A DNA stretch of 64,000 nt from Pinisolibacter aquiterrae (GCF_019160155.1 NZ_JAFNIH010000035.1:186001-250000), one strand, 5' to 3'. Shown: positions 9,391 through 18,320, counted from the first letter of the stretch. A program made the numbers and translations. The notes: a model not told the origin generated them from the sequence alone.

Positions 9391-9446
9391 CCGTCCATCG
9401 ACGCACCGGGGGAGGGCGACGAAAAAGGAAGGCTCTCACCCTCCCT
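9391..9446. repeat. Left copy of direct repeat flanking the restriction-modification island
   Basis: About 56 bp that align along their whole length with 11950-12007: the same CCGTCCATCGA opening, CCGGGG-AGGGC middle, CGAAAAAGG and a C/T-rich end CCCTCCCT. Most positions match by eye. The right copy contains a perfect terminator hairpin; in this copy the hairpin arms have mismatches (AGGAAGGCT against ACCCTCCCT), so it looks like the decayed duplicate. Confidence 0.7.
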
Positions 9447-9544
9447 CATGACCCCATGTCTCGGTGGCGATTCCCGGTCGAGCGCCACGCCGTCCCGGTG
9501 ATGTCCTTCGGTGTGTATCCATTGACAGCTCATCCACTGGTGCG

Positions 9545-10483
9545 ATGACTTTGCGCATCCGATTGGGGGGGCTCGTGGTCGATTCGCTCGGTTCGTTCAA
9601 ACTCGATTCCGTCACCTGCGGCGACAGCGCGAGCCTCGTCTCTCGGCTTCCCGACAGTTCGATCGACGTTCTCGTCACCAGTCCGCCCTATTGGGGTCAG
9701 AGAACGTCCAACGGGACCGGAACGGAGGATGATCCGCGCCACTATCTGAGTTTCTTGACGACGTTGTTTTCGAGTTTTCTTCCGAAGTTGAAGAATGAAG
9801 GCATCGTCTGGATCAATATCGGTGACGCCTACAATACGCCGGTGAACTGGCGGCTGGACGATCGTCAGTACAGCACGTTGGGCGCCGACAAGGGCGGGCT
9901 TTCCGACAACAATTCGGCATATACGAAGCCGCGGGCCAAGCGGAAGGCGTTCATCGAAAAGGAGACGCCTTGGCTCAAATATGGAAACCTGCTCTCGCTG
10001 CCCAGTCGGCTCGTCATCGGATTGACCGATGCCGGCTATCTCCATCGTGGCGAGGTGATCTGGCGGAAGCGCAACCCGATGCCCGAAGGGCGGTGTCGGC
10101 GGCCCCATCGTCAGCACGAGTCGATCTTCCTTCTCGCCAAGAACGAGGCGCACGGCTTTCGCGTCACCCCGCCGGTCGGGTCGGTCTGGGAGTTCTCCAA
10201 CGAGAAGATCGACGGGCCCGCACATTTTTCGCGGTTTCCCGAGGAACTGCCGCGACGCTGCATCGAGGCCTACGGCAGGGTCGGGCCCGATACGGTCGTG
10301 TTCGATCCGTTTTCCGGCTCCGGCACGACCGGGATGGCCGCGCTTCGGCTGGGGTGTCGGTATCTCGGGTTCGAGATCGATCCGCATCAGGCCGCAGCAT
10401 CGAACGAGCGGCTCCGGCACGTCAAGGAGATGGACGCACCGCTGTTTCGCGCCGCGCGCGAAACGCGTGCCACCGATCGATGA
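9545..10483 (+). CDS. Site-specific DNA methyltransferase (beta class)
   Basis: A 312-residue exocyclic-amino DNA methyltransferase. Motif IV TSPPYWGQR (near residues 43-51) precedes motif I FDPFSGSGTTG (near 251-261), the order of the beta class; the SPPY form favours N4-cytosine but N6-adenine is possible. The region between, with RLVIGLTDAGY and KRNPMPEG, is typical of the family. The start is uncertain: ATG 9545 lacks a clear ribosome site, while GTG 9575 follows a run of seven G. The 3' end overlaps the convergent endonuclease gene by 62 bp. Base composition is less GC-rich than the neighbours. Confidence 0.88.
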   Translation: MTLRIRLGGLVVDSLGSFKLDSVTCGDSASLVSRLPDSSIDVLVTSPPYWGQRTSNGTGTEDDPRHYLSFLTTLFSSFLPKLKNEGIVWINIGDAYNTPVNWRLDDRQYSTLGADKGGLSDNNSAYTKPRAKRKAFIEKETPWLKYGNLLSLPSRLVIGLTDAGYLHRGEVIWRKRNPMPEGRCRRPHRQHESIFLLAKNEAHGFRVTPPVGSVWEFSNEKIDGPAHFSRFPEELPRRCIEAYGRVGPDTVVFDPFSGSGTTGMAALRLGCRYLGFEIDPHQAAASNERLRHVKEMDAPLFRAARETRATDR

Positions 10484-11594
10484 CGAAGCGAGAAAAGGCG
10501 TCGTCCGGGTCGTTGAAGTCGCAGACCTGGATCCGACGCTCGACCGGGAGCGACGCCGGGCTGGGGCGCGTGTTGGCGTTGTAGGAGAAGCACCCGGTGA
10601 AATAGCCCTCGTCCTCGATGTCCCGCCGCTTGGCGCCACGGTCCCCGTCGGCTTCGCCGAGCTCGCCTCGATTGATCGGCGTCGCCCCTGGCATGCTCTT
10701 GCAGTCCATCGTCCACAACGGCGAGGTGTATCCGGCGCGTGACAGCGCTTCACTCATCGGAACGTCGTCGGTCCGGCGCTCGGCGAAGCTCGCCTTGACG
10801 TGCACCACCCCGAAGAAGACGGGCCCTTCGGGGGTACCGCCGGTCAAGACGACGTCGATCTTGTCGGCCTCCATGCGGATCGGGAGGTCGAGGGCGCCGA
10901 TGATCCGACGTTTCTCGACGGTGCTCGAAATGGCGATGTCGATGCCCTTCGTCGCGAGGAATGGCCTGTAATGGCGTACCAGGATCTCCTCGAGTGCCCA
11001 ACCCGCCGTTCGTTTCCAGCTCTGTTCGAAGCCGAGGCGACCCGATCGGGCCGGATGATTGTAGGGATCGCAGTAGGCGCGATAGACGACGAACCACCAG
11101 AGGTCCGAGGGATTGGCATGTGGCCACAGAGTGGTCGCGACGCGGAAGGCGTGTGCCACGGCATTCGTCTTGATCGCCTGAGCGTCGCCGTCACCGTTCC
11201 GAGCCAGTCCGTCACGCAATGCCCTGACGACGGACTCGAATTCGCCGAGTGTCGCGCGCGGGAGGAGATGGCGGGCGTCGTGGTTCGCGTAGGTGAAGCG
11301 AACGCTCAAATCGTCGCCGGACGGTTCCGCGGAGATGCTTCTCACGATCGGTGCGGCGCCTGTCTCCGGCTTCGGAAGGTTCGAAAACAGTTCGACGGGG
11401 TCGCCGCCGATTTCTGCGAGGATCGCGAGCAGGACGTCGACGCTCGGCAGCGTCTCGCCGGTTTCGAATCGTGAGATCCAGCCAGGACCGAGAACGAGGC
11501 GCCGTTCGAGGTCGGCTCGACTCAACCCCGAGTTCTCGCGGAGACGCTCTAGGTTTCCGAGTAGCGTATCGATCTGCCCTCTCGATCTCGGCAT
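10422..11594 (-). CDS. Type II restriction endonuclease with N-terminal HTH (BsaWI-like family suspected)
   Basis: A 390-residue protein. Residues about 8-60 form an XRE-type helix-turn-helix (GLSRADLERRLVLGPGWISRFETGE). The C-terminal half carries a PD-(D/E)XK-like core: ADKIDVVL (Asp near 247) followed by FGVVHVKAS (Lys near 267) and AERRTDDVPMS. This resembles BsaWI-type endonucleases from memory, but the match was not searched. Its ATG overlaps the stop of the controller gene (ATGA), and it converges on the methyltransferase gene. These neighbours make a restriction role much more likely than a plain regulator. The recognition site cannot be read from sequence. Confidence 0.65.
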   Translation of the reverse strand: MPRSRGQIDTLLGNLERLRENSGLSRADLERRLVLGPGWISRFETGETLPSVDVLLAILAEIGGDPVELFSNLPKPETGAAPIVRSISAEPSGDDLSVRFTYANHDARHLLPRATLGEFESVVRALRDGLARNGDGDAQAIKTNAVAHAFRVATTLWPHANPSDLWWFVVYRAYCDPYNHPARSGRLGFEQSWKRTAGWALEEILVRHYRPFLATKGIDIAISSTVEKRRIIGALDLPIRMEADKIDVVLTGGTPEGPVFFGVVHVKASFAERRTDDVPMSEALSRAGYTSPLWTMDCKSMPGATPINRGELGEADGDRGAKRRDIEDEGYFTGCFSYNANTRPSPASLPVERRIQVCDFNDPDDAFSRFVIDRWHAFRARRETAVRPSP

Positions 11595-11812
11595 CAGAAG
11601 AAATCCTTCGCCTCGACGCCGAGGGACTGCGCAATCTTCACGATGTTCACGAGGCTGATGTTTCTTTCGCCACGCTCGACGCCGCCGATGTAGGTGCGGT
11701 CGAGACCGCAGATCAATGCCAACGTTTCCTGGGAAAGACCCTTTGACTTCCGAATCGAACGGAGATTTTCCCCAAACCTCTTTTGAATGGCCGATCCGGA
11801 ATCGCTGCTCAT
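11594..11812 (-). CDS. Restriction-modification controller protein (C protein, XRE family)
   Basis: A 72-residue single-domain XRE regulator: FGENLRSIRKSKGLSQETLALICGLDRTYIGGVERGERNISL spans the helix-turn-helix, and the length and RTYI-G-ERGERN signature are those of type II C proteins. C proteins first activate and then repress their own operon, delaying endonuclease expression until methylation is complete. A C-box operator lies 24 bp upstream of its ATG. The endonuclease gene follows with a 4-nt overlap. Confidence 0.85.
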   Translation of the reverse strand: MSSDSGSAIQKRFGENLRSIRKSKGLSQETLALICGLDRTYIGGVERGERNISLVNIVKIAQSLGVEAKDFF

Positions 11813-11835
11813 GAGGAGAAACGAACATCTATGCC

Positions 11836-11860
11836 GACAATGAGTCCACGGACTTTAGGT
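11836..11860 (-). promoter_or_regulatory. C-box operator of the controller-endonuclease operon
   Basis: Read on the minus strand this stretch contains AAAGTCC-GTGGACTCATTGTC, the bipartite GACT...AGTC / GTG spacer / GACT...GTC layout of C-protein operators such as that of AhdI. The promoter-distal outer half (ACCT in place of GACT) is degenerate, which would fit a weak and a strong dimer site. It ends 24 bp before the controller ATG. Confidence 0.7.
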
Positions 11861-11949
11861 ATCTGATCGCGGTCACGGAGGAGGACGACACATTTCTCGC
11901 CAGGACCATTTCGCGATCGCGCGCGAGTCCGAACGGCCCATCCGCGCCG

Positions 11950-12007
11950 CCGTCCATCGAAGCGCCGGGGAGGGCAAACGAAAAAGGGAGGGCTTTCGCC
12001 CTCCCTT
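11950..12007. repeat. Right copy of direct repeat flanking the restriction-modification island
   Basis: A 58-bp counterpart of 9391-9446, in the same orientation. It contains the intact terminator hairpin that serves the adjacent gpr-like gene, so this is likely the ancestral copy and the left one a duplicate made when the island arrived. Confidence 0.7.
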
Positions 12008-12011
12008 TTCG
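11980..12011. terminator. Bidirectional rho-independent terminator
   Basis: Perfect stem AAAGGGAGGGC / GCCCTCCCTTT with a TTTC loop, an A-run on one side and a T-run on the other. It lies 22 bp past the stop of the gpr-like gene on the minus strand and would also stop plus-strand readthrough. Confidence 0.85.
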
Positions 12012-12032
12012 ATTCGTCCCGGGCCGGGTGAC

Positions 12033-15000
12033 TCAGTCGAGGCGGCCGGCGGCGTGGGCGAGCATCGTGTAGACCTTGCCGGTGTCGGAGGCGAGGTAGT
12101 TGCGGGCGGCGTCGGGATCACGGCTCGAGCGGGTCGCCTCGCCGAGCAGCGTCTCGAAGTCGGTCACGTAGCGATCGACCGCCGTGCGGAACTCGCCGTC
12201 GCGCTGGTACTTGCGGCGGATCTCCTCGAAGGTCTGCTGGCCCTGGATCGTGTAGAGGCGACGGGTGAAGGCGTTGCGCTCACCCTGCTTGTAGCGATCC
12301 CACAGGTCGAGGAAGGCCTCGTCGTCGATGGCGCGGGCGATATCGACGGAGAGCGAGTTCAGGCTCTCGACGATGTGTCCGGCCGGACGGCTCCAGCTCT
12401 GCTGCGCGGGCTCCTCGTCGCGCGAGGCGCGGCGCAACAGGTCGGAGACCCAACCGCCACGGGCGCCGTCGGCGCGGGGCTCCTCACGCGGCGTCTCGCG
12501 CGCGGGCTCGCGGCCGTAGGTGCCGTAGGCGGGCGGGGTCGGGGTCGGGGTCGCGGCGGGCGTCGGCACCGGGGTCGGCGGGGCGACGCGGCGCGGTTCG
12601 ACGGCGCGCGGCTCGGGCAGGGGCGCGGGGGCCGGCGGTTCGGTCGGCTGGGTCGGAGCGGGCCGGCGGGCCTCCCAACGCGGCGCCTCGATCGCGGGCG
12701 CGGCGGCGGCGCGGGCCGGCGCGGCGGCACGGGAGACGTCGAGATTGGCGGTCTGACGGCCGACCAGGCTCGACAGTTCGGACAGCGCGCGGAGCTGGTC
12801 GGTGACGATGCGGCGCAGATTGGCCGTCGACTCCTCGGTCTCCTTGGGCAGTTCGAGAACACCGCGACGCAGCTCGCCTCGGGTCGCCTCGAGCTCGCTC
12901 TGCATCAGGCGGGCGGCCTCGCGCATCTTCTCGGTCGCCTCGGCGAAGCGGCCGGTGGTCTCGCCGACGGCGCGGCTCATCTCGGCGATCATCGCCTCCT
13001 GAGCATCGCGCAGGGTCTCGGCCGACCGCTGGCCCTCGACGCCGGCGGTCTGGCGGAGCGTCTCCATCTGCGCCAGGACCTTGCGCATGGCCTCCTCGGC
13101 CGAGGTGGTCAGCGCGCCGCCGACCTCGCGAGCGCGGGCCTCGGCGGAGGCGAGCGTGTCGCCGATCAGGCTGGTGAAGCCGTGCATCAGGCTCTCCACC
13201 GACTGAGTCTTGTCGACCAGACCGGCGGCGAGATCCTCGAGGGCGCGACGACGGTCGTCGACGGTGGTCTCGAGGACGCGGTTGGCGTCGCCGACCAACT
13301 GGGCGGCGGAGGTGAGGGCGCGGGCCTGATCGTCGAAGCGCAGGGTCAGATCGGCGACGTCGGTCAACACCGTGCCGGACGTGTCCTTGAGCGAGGCGAC
13401 CTGACGGGACACCGCGTCGGTGATGCCGCGGGTGTCGGCGAGGGCGCGCTCGATGACGATGCGGACCTCCTCGGTGCGGCCGCCGAGGTTCTTCTCGACG
13501 AGGTCGAGGTTCTCGGAGGCGTTGTTCAGCACCGAGTGCAGCGCGAGGTTGGCCTGGGTCAGGCGATCGAGCAGGCCGCTCATGTCGTCGCGCAGACGAT
13601 CGTTGGCCTCGCCGACGACGCCGATCGCCTCGCGGGTCTTCTCGCCGATGGCGCCGACCAGCTGATCGCGGGCCTCGCCGACCATGCGGGCGGCGTCGAG
13701 GCCCTGGCGGGCGACGGCCTCGGTGAGGTCGCGGCCCTTGCGGTCGAGCGCGTCGGCGAGGATCTCGCCGGCCTGACCGATCCGCTCGGAAATGTCGCCG
13801 ATCTTGCCGTCGACGGTGTCGCCGAGCGTGCGGGCGACCTCCTCGGCGCGGGCGGCGAACTCGTGCGAGCGGGCGCCGAGGGCGTCGACCAGATCGCTGC
13901 CACGGCCGCCGATGAGATCGGAGAGGTCGCGGGTGCGGGCGTCGAGCTGGGTAACCACCTCGGAGGTGCGGCCGACGACGGTCTGCTCGAGGGTCTGGGC
14001 GGCGCTCGAGACGTGCCGGGCGGCGGTCTCCAGGGTGCCGACGATATGGGAGGTGGCGCGGCGGGATTCCTCCTCGAGGGTCGAGGAGATCGCGCCGAGG
14101 CGCTCGCCGACCAGATGGTCGAGGGTGGCGGTGCGCTCGTCGAGGGCGGAGGTCGCCTCCGCCAGCGTGCGTCCGACGGTGTCGGTGAAGACGACGGTGC
14201 GCTCGTCGAGAGCGGCGGTGACGCTCGCGGCGGTGCGGCCGACGGTGTCGGCGAAGGTGGCGGTGCGCTCGTCGAGAGCGGCGGTGACGCTCGCGGCGGT
14301 GCGGCCGACGGTGTCGGCGAAGGTGGCGGAGCGCTCGTCGAGGGCGGTGGTGACCTCGGCGGCGGTGCGGCCGACGGTCTCCGCGAAGGCGGTGCTGCGG
14401 GCATCGAGCGCCGCGGTGACCTCGGCGGCGGTGCGGCCGACGGTGTCGGCGAAGGTGGTGGTGCGGGCGCCGAGCGCGGCGGTGACCTCGGCGGCGGTGC
14501 GGCCGACGGTGTCGGCGAAGGTCGCGGTGCGCGCGTCGAGCGCGGCGGTGACCTCGGCGGCGGTGCGGCCGACGGTGTCGGCGAAGGTGGTGGTGCGCGC
14601 GTCGAGGGACGCGGTGACCTCGGCGGCGGTGCGGCCGAGCGTGTCGGCGAAGGCCTGGGTGCGATCGTCGAGGACGTCGGCGACGTCGGCGGCGGAGCGG
14701 CCGAGGGTGTCGGCGAGGGTCCGGGTGCGCTCGTCGATCGTGTCGGCGACATGGGCGACGGCGCGGTCGAGCGTCTCGGTGAGCACGCCGGTGCGGCCGT
14801 CGAGGGCGGCGGTGGCGTCGGCCACGGTCCGGCCGATCGATTCGGTGAGGGCGGTGGTGCGCGTGTCGAGCGTGAACGCGGCCTCGGCGACCGAACGGTC
14901 GAAGGTCTCGGCGAGCGCGCGGGTGCGGCCGTCGAGGGCGGTGGTGGCGGTCTCGACGGTGCGGCCGAGGGTGTCGGCGATGGCGTGGGTGCGTTCGGCG

Positions 15001-18000
15001 GCGATGCGCTCGAGGCGCTCGGTACCGGCATCGAGCGTGCCGGAGACCTCGAGCAGGCGGGCGCCGAGGGTGCCGTTGATCTCGGAGACACGATCGGCCA
15101 GCTGCGAGCCGACGACCTCGGCGCGATCGGACAGGACCCGGCCGATCTCGTCGAGGCGGCCGTCGAAGGCGGCGGTGATCTGCGACTGACCCTCGGCGAA
15201 GGTCTGGGCGATGTCGCGGGTGCGGTCCATCAGGTTGCCGGCGATCATGCGGCCGCGCAGGTCGAGCGCCTCGTCGATCTTGCGGACGCGGCCGTCGAGG
15301 GTCTCGCCGAGGCGCGCGGTACGCTCGTCGAGGTCGCGGGTGACGCCGTCGATGCGGGTGCCGATGGTCTCGGCGAAGGCCTCGACGCGGGTGTCGAGGA
15401 TGTCGGCCATGGCGCCGACCTTGCCGTCCATGGTGCCGCCGAAGGAGGCGAGATGGGCGTCGAGGGAAGCGGACAGACGATCGGTGCTGTCGGAGAGGGT
15501 CGCGGCGAGGGCGTCGCTGCGCTCGGTGAGGCTCTCGGCGACGGTGGCGAAGCGGTTGTCGACGATGTCGCGGATGGTCTCGGTGCGCTCGCCCAGGGCC
15601 TCGACGAGGCCGGCGGCGCGGACGTTGACGATCTGATCGAGCGAGTCGATCCGGGTCTCGAGGCCCGAGCGGATCTCGGCGCCGCGGGCGTCGAGGATCT
15701 CGGCGATCTTCTCGCCGGTCTCGGCCATGCGGCCGGTGACCGATTCGCCCTGGGTGGCGACCAGACGGGCGACTTCGCCGCCGGCGCGGGCGAGGCGTTC
15801 GGCGAGGTCGGTGGTGCGCGCGAGAAGCTCGTCGCCGACGCCCTGGAGGGAGCTGTCGAGGCTCGAGCGGAAGGCGGCGGTGCGGGTGTCGAGCAGGGTG
15901 TCGAGTTCCTCGCCGGTGGCGGCGAGGCGCGACTGCAGCTCGGCGCCGTGCACGACGATCGACTGGTAGATCTTCTCGCCGGTCTCGCCGAGCCGGTCGG
16001 CGAGCTCGCCGCCGCGCGAGGAGATGGTCTCGGCGATCTTGGTGCCGGTCTCGTCGAGGCGCTCGGTGATCTCCGAGCCGCGCAGCGACATGTCGACCAC
16101 CAGCGACTGGCCGGTGCCCTTGAGGGCCTCGGCGACCTCGCCGGCGCGTTCGGCGATGGCGTCGACCACCTCGCCGCCGGTGCGGGTCAGCGAGGCCGTG
16201 ACCTCGCGCGAGCGCTCGACGAAGACGGTGTTGATCTCGGCGCCGGCGGCGGAGAGCGCGCCGGTGACCTCGTTGCCGCGCATCGAGATCATCTCGACGA
16301 CCTCGCGGCCGGTGCGCGACAGCGAGCCGTCGATCTCCTCGGCGCGGGTCTTGAGCGCGACGTTGACCGCTTCGCCCCGGGTCTCGATGGTCTCGGCGAT
16401 CAGGCGGCCGGTCGAGGACAGGCTGTCGGTCAGCGAAGTGCCGGTGGAGGCGAGCGTCTCGGTCAGGGAGGCGCCGGTCGCGGCGAGATTCTCGGTCAGC
16501 GACGCGCCGGTCGCCGACAGGGTCTCGATCAGGGTGACGCCGGTCTTGGACAGGGTGCCGTTCACCGATTCGGCGCGCTCGACGAGGGTGTCGCCCGTGA
16601 CGCGGATGGTCGTGGTCAGGGCCTCGGTGCGCTCGGTCAGGTCGCCGGCGATGCGCTCGCCCGCCGCCGAGAGGGTGCCGGTGACCTCGGCGGTGCGGTC
16701 GGTGAGGGTGGCGACCAGCTGGTCGGTGGTGTCGCCCAAGCGGGCCGACAGGGTGACGGTGCTGTCGCCGAGGGTCGCGGCGAGGGTGTCGGTGCGCTCG
16801 GTCAGGGTCGCGACCAGGGTGTCGGCGCGCTCGGTGAGCGTCGAGGCGAGGGTCGTGGTGCGCTCGGCCAGGGTCGAGGACAGGTTCGACGTCGTGTCGG
16901 AGAGGGTGGCGGCGAGCGTGTCGGTGCTCAGGGCCAGGGTCGAGGCGAGCCGGTCGGTGCGCTCGGAGAGCGTCGCGGCGAGCCGGTCGGTGCGGTCGGT
17001 CAGGGTCGAGGCGAGCGTGTCGGTGCGCTCGGTCAGGGTGGCGGCGAGGCCGTCGCCCATCGAGCGGACGGTCTCCGAGAGGAGATCGGTGCGATCGGTC
17101 AGGTTGGCGATGATCTGATCGCCGGTGCGGTTCAGCGTGTCGGTGAGTTCGAAGCCCTTCACCGACAGCGTCTCGGCGGCGATCTGGCCGGCCGAGGTCA
17201 GGCTCTCGGAGACGGTGCGGCCGGTGTCGGCGAGACGCTCGATCACCTCGGAGGAGCGGCCACCGAGCTGCTCGACGACGGAGCCGACGGTGCGCTCGAG
17301 GGTGCCGGTGATCTCCGCGCCCTTGGTGGTGAGCGACGAGACGAGACGGGTGGAGGCCTCGTCGGCGGCTTCCACCAGCTTCTCGCGGGTGGTGAGGAGG
17401 TCGCCGGAGAGCCCCTCGTGGGCGCCGGTGATGGCGGCGCGGACGCGCTCGGAATTGTTGACGATCGCCTCGCGCTGGTTGACCAGCTCCTCGATCAGCG
17501 AGCGGATGCGCAGTTCGTTCTCGCCATAGGCGCGCTCGAGCGAGGAGACCTCGTTGTGGACGAGGACCTCGATCTCGCCGGCGCGGGCGACGACGCGCTC
17601 GAGACCGTCACCGACGGCGGCCATCTCGCGACGGATGGCGCGGCCGACCGAGACGACCGCCTCCTGGGCGTTGGTCTCGGGCTCGGCGAGACGCAGGGCG
17701 ATCTCGGTCATCGAGCGGGCGGTCAGGCGCAGCTCCTGGGCGCGACGCACCAGGGTGGCGAAGGCGAAGACCAGCAGCACCGGCAGCAGCAGGCCGACCA
17801 GGGCGAGGATCGCGCGCGGGTCGCTCAGCAGCGCGGCGGCGTCGGTCGGGGCGCCGGTGGCGGCGAGGAAATTCCAGACCAGCCAACCCGCGCCGGCGAG
17901 CCAGACGATCGAGGCGATCGCGGCGAAGGCGAGGGGGGCGCCGGAGGGGCGGCGCTCGAGGCTCTGGGCGATCGATCCGGTGGTGCGCCGGTCGTCGTTG

Positions 18001-18320
18001 GCGGCGCGGGGTTGGGTCATCGCCTCCGTCGCGGTCTCGACGGGCTTGGCGCGCGGCTCGGGCTTGGCGGTGGCCGCCGCCGGGGCCGGAGTGGCGGCGG
18101 GAGCCGGTGTCGGCGCCGGGGTCGGCTCGGCCAGCGCCGCCTCGAGCGAGCGCGACAGGCGCTCGCCGGTGGCGTCGGCGCGCGGTTCGGCCCGGACGGG
18201 TGGCACTCCCTCGGATCCGGTCTCGGGCTCGGCATCGCCGAGATCGAGCTTCAGAGCCTCTTCGACCGCCGTGAGGGCCGCCTCGACGGGATCGATCGAC
18301 TTGGAAGGAGTGGTGGCCAT
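12033..18320 (-). CDS. gpr: Growth Pole Ring (GPR/RgsE)-like giant coiled-coil membrane protein
   Basis: A 2095-residue protein, close to the 2115 residues of Agrobacterium GPR, which forms a ring at the growth pole and is needed for polar growth. Residues 1-127 are cytosolic with a Pro/Ala-rich patch. Two membrane segments follow (about 129-152 and 168-191). Residues 200-1800 are Thr/Leu/Asp-rich helical repeats of 11 or 22 residues, the apolipoprotein-like pattern reported for GPR. Then come a Pro-rich linker (about 1880-1960) and a conserved C-terminal domain with LSVDIARAIDDEAF and GQQTFEEIRRKYQ. The start ATG at 18320 was preferred to one 12 codons upstream; GAGG lies 12 nt before it. 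It ends at a strong terminator. Confidence 0.8.
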   Translation of the reverse strand: MATTPSKSIDPVEAALTAVEEALKLDLGDAEPETGSEGVPPVRAEPRADATGERLSRSLEAALAEPTPAPTPAPAATPAPAAATAKPEPRAKPVETATEAMTQPRAANDDRRTTGSIAQSLERRPSGAPLAFAAIASIVWLAGAGWLVWNFLAATGAPTDAAALLSDPRAILALVGLLLPVLLVFAFATLVRRAQELRLTARSMTEIALRLAEPETNAQEAVVSVGRAIRREMAAVGDGLERVVARAGEIEVLVHNEVSSLERAYGENELRIRSLIEELVNQREAIVNNSERVRAAITGAHEGLSGDLLTTREKLVEAADEASTRLVSSLTTKGAEITGTLERTVGSVVEQLGGRSSEVIERLADTGRTVSESLTSAGQIAAETLSVKGFELTDTLNRTGDQIIANLTDRTDLLSETVRSMGDGLAATLTERTDTLASTLTDRTDRLAATLSERTDRLASTLALSTDTLAATLSDTTSNLSSTLAERTTTLASTLTERADTLVATLTERTDTLAATLGDSTVTLSARLGDTTDQLVATLTDRTAEVTGTLSAAGERIAGDLTERTEALTTTIRVTGDTLVERAESVNGTLSKTGVTLIETLSATGASLTENLAATGASLTETLASTGTSLTDSLSSTGRLIAETIETRGEAVNVALKTRAEEIDGSLSRTGREVVEMISMRGNEVTGALSAAGAEINTVFVERSREVTASLTRTGGEVVDAIAERAGEVAEALKGTGQSLVVDMSLRGSEITERLDETGTKIAETISSRGGELADRLGETGEKIYQSIVVHGAELQSRLAATGEELDTLLDTRTAAFRSSLDSSLQGVGDELLARTTDLAERLARAGGEVARLVATQGESVTGRMAETGEKIAEILDARGAEIRSGLETRIDSLDQIVNVRAAGLVEALGERTETIRDIVDNRFATVAESLTERSDALAATLSDSTDRLSASLDAHLASFGGTMDGKVGAMADILDTRVEAFAETIGTRIDGVTRDLDERTARLGETLDGRVRKIDEALDLRGRMIAGNLMDRTRDIAQTFAEGQSQITAAFDGRLDEIGRVLSDRAEVVGSQLADRVSEINGTLGARLLEVSGTLDAGTERLERIAAERTHAIADTLGRTVETATTALDGRTRALAETFDRSVAEAAFTLDTRTTALTESIGRTVADATAALDGRTGVLTETLDRAVAHVADTIDERTRTLADTLGRSAADVADVLDDRTQAFADTLGRTAAEVTASLDARTTTFADTVGRTAAEVTAALDARTATFADTVGRTAAEVTAALGARTTTFADTVGRTAAEVTAALDARSTAFAETVGRTAAEVTTALDERSATFADTVGRTAASVTAALDERTATFADTVGRTAASVTAALDERTVVFTDTVGRTLAEATSALDERTATLDHLVGERLGAISSTLEEESRRATSHIVGTLETAARHVSSAAQTLEQTVVGRTSEVVTQLDARTRDLSDLIGGRGSDLVDALGARSHEFAARAEEVARTLGDTVDGKIGDISERIGQAGEILADALDRKGRDLTEAVARQGLDAARMVGEARDQLVGAIGEKTREAIGVVGEANDRLRDDMSGLLDRLTQANLALHSVLNNASENLDLVEKNLGGRTEEVRIVIERALADTRGITDAVSRQVASLKDTSGTVLTDVADLTLRFDDQARALTSAAQLVGDANRVLETTVDDRRRALEDLAAGLVDKTQSVESLMHGFTSLIGDTLASAEARAREVGGALTTSAEEAMRKVLAQMETLRQTAGVEGQRSAETLRDAQEAMIAEMSRAVGETTGRFAEATEKMREAARLMQSELEATRGELRRGVLELPKETEESTANLRRIVTDQLRALSELSSLVGRQTANLDVSRAAAPARAAAAPAIEAPRWEARRPAPTQPTEPPAPAPLPEPRAVEPRRVAPPTPVPTPAATPTPTPPAYGTYGREPARETPREEPRADGARGGWVSDLLRRASRDEEPAQQSWSRPAGHIVESLNSLSVDIARAIDDEAFLDLWDRYKQGERNAFTRRLYTIQGQQTFEEIRRKYQRDGEFRTAVDRYVTDFETLLGEATRSSRDPDAARNYLASDTGKVYTMLAHAAGRLD
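14170..14660 (-). repeat. 66-bp coding tandem repeat (22-residue units) in the GPR-like gene
   Basis: Seven or more nearly identical units of 66 bp. Each encodes TFADTVGRTAAEVTAALDAR plus two residues, with shared DNA blocks such as GCGGCCGACGGTGTCGGCGA recurring exactly 66 bp apart (14235, 14301 and so on). Twenty-two residues is two hendecads, giving an extended amphipathic helix. High DNA identity suggests recent unit duplication. Confidence 0.85.
16680..17050 (-). repeat. 33-bp coding repeat (11-residue units) in the GPR-like gene
   Basis: About eleven successive hendecads of the form (A/S)TLTERTDTLA, for example ATLTERTDTLA, STLTDRTDRLA and ATLSERTDRLA. This is the 11-mer basis of apolipoprotein-like helices and implies right-handed or straight coiled-coil packing rather than a classical heptad coil. 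Confidence 0.8.

Noticed and set aside
14170-14660. Regular 66-bp repeats considered as a CRISPR array
   Set aside because: Units are contiguous without unique spacers, keep an open reading frame and encode a 22-residue helix repeat; there are no cas genes.
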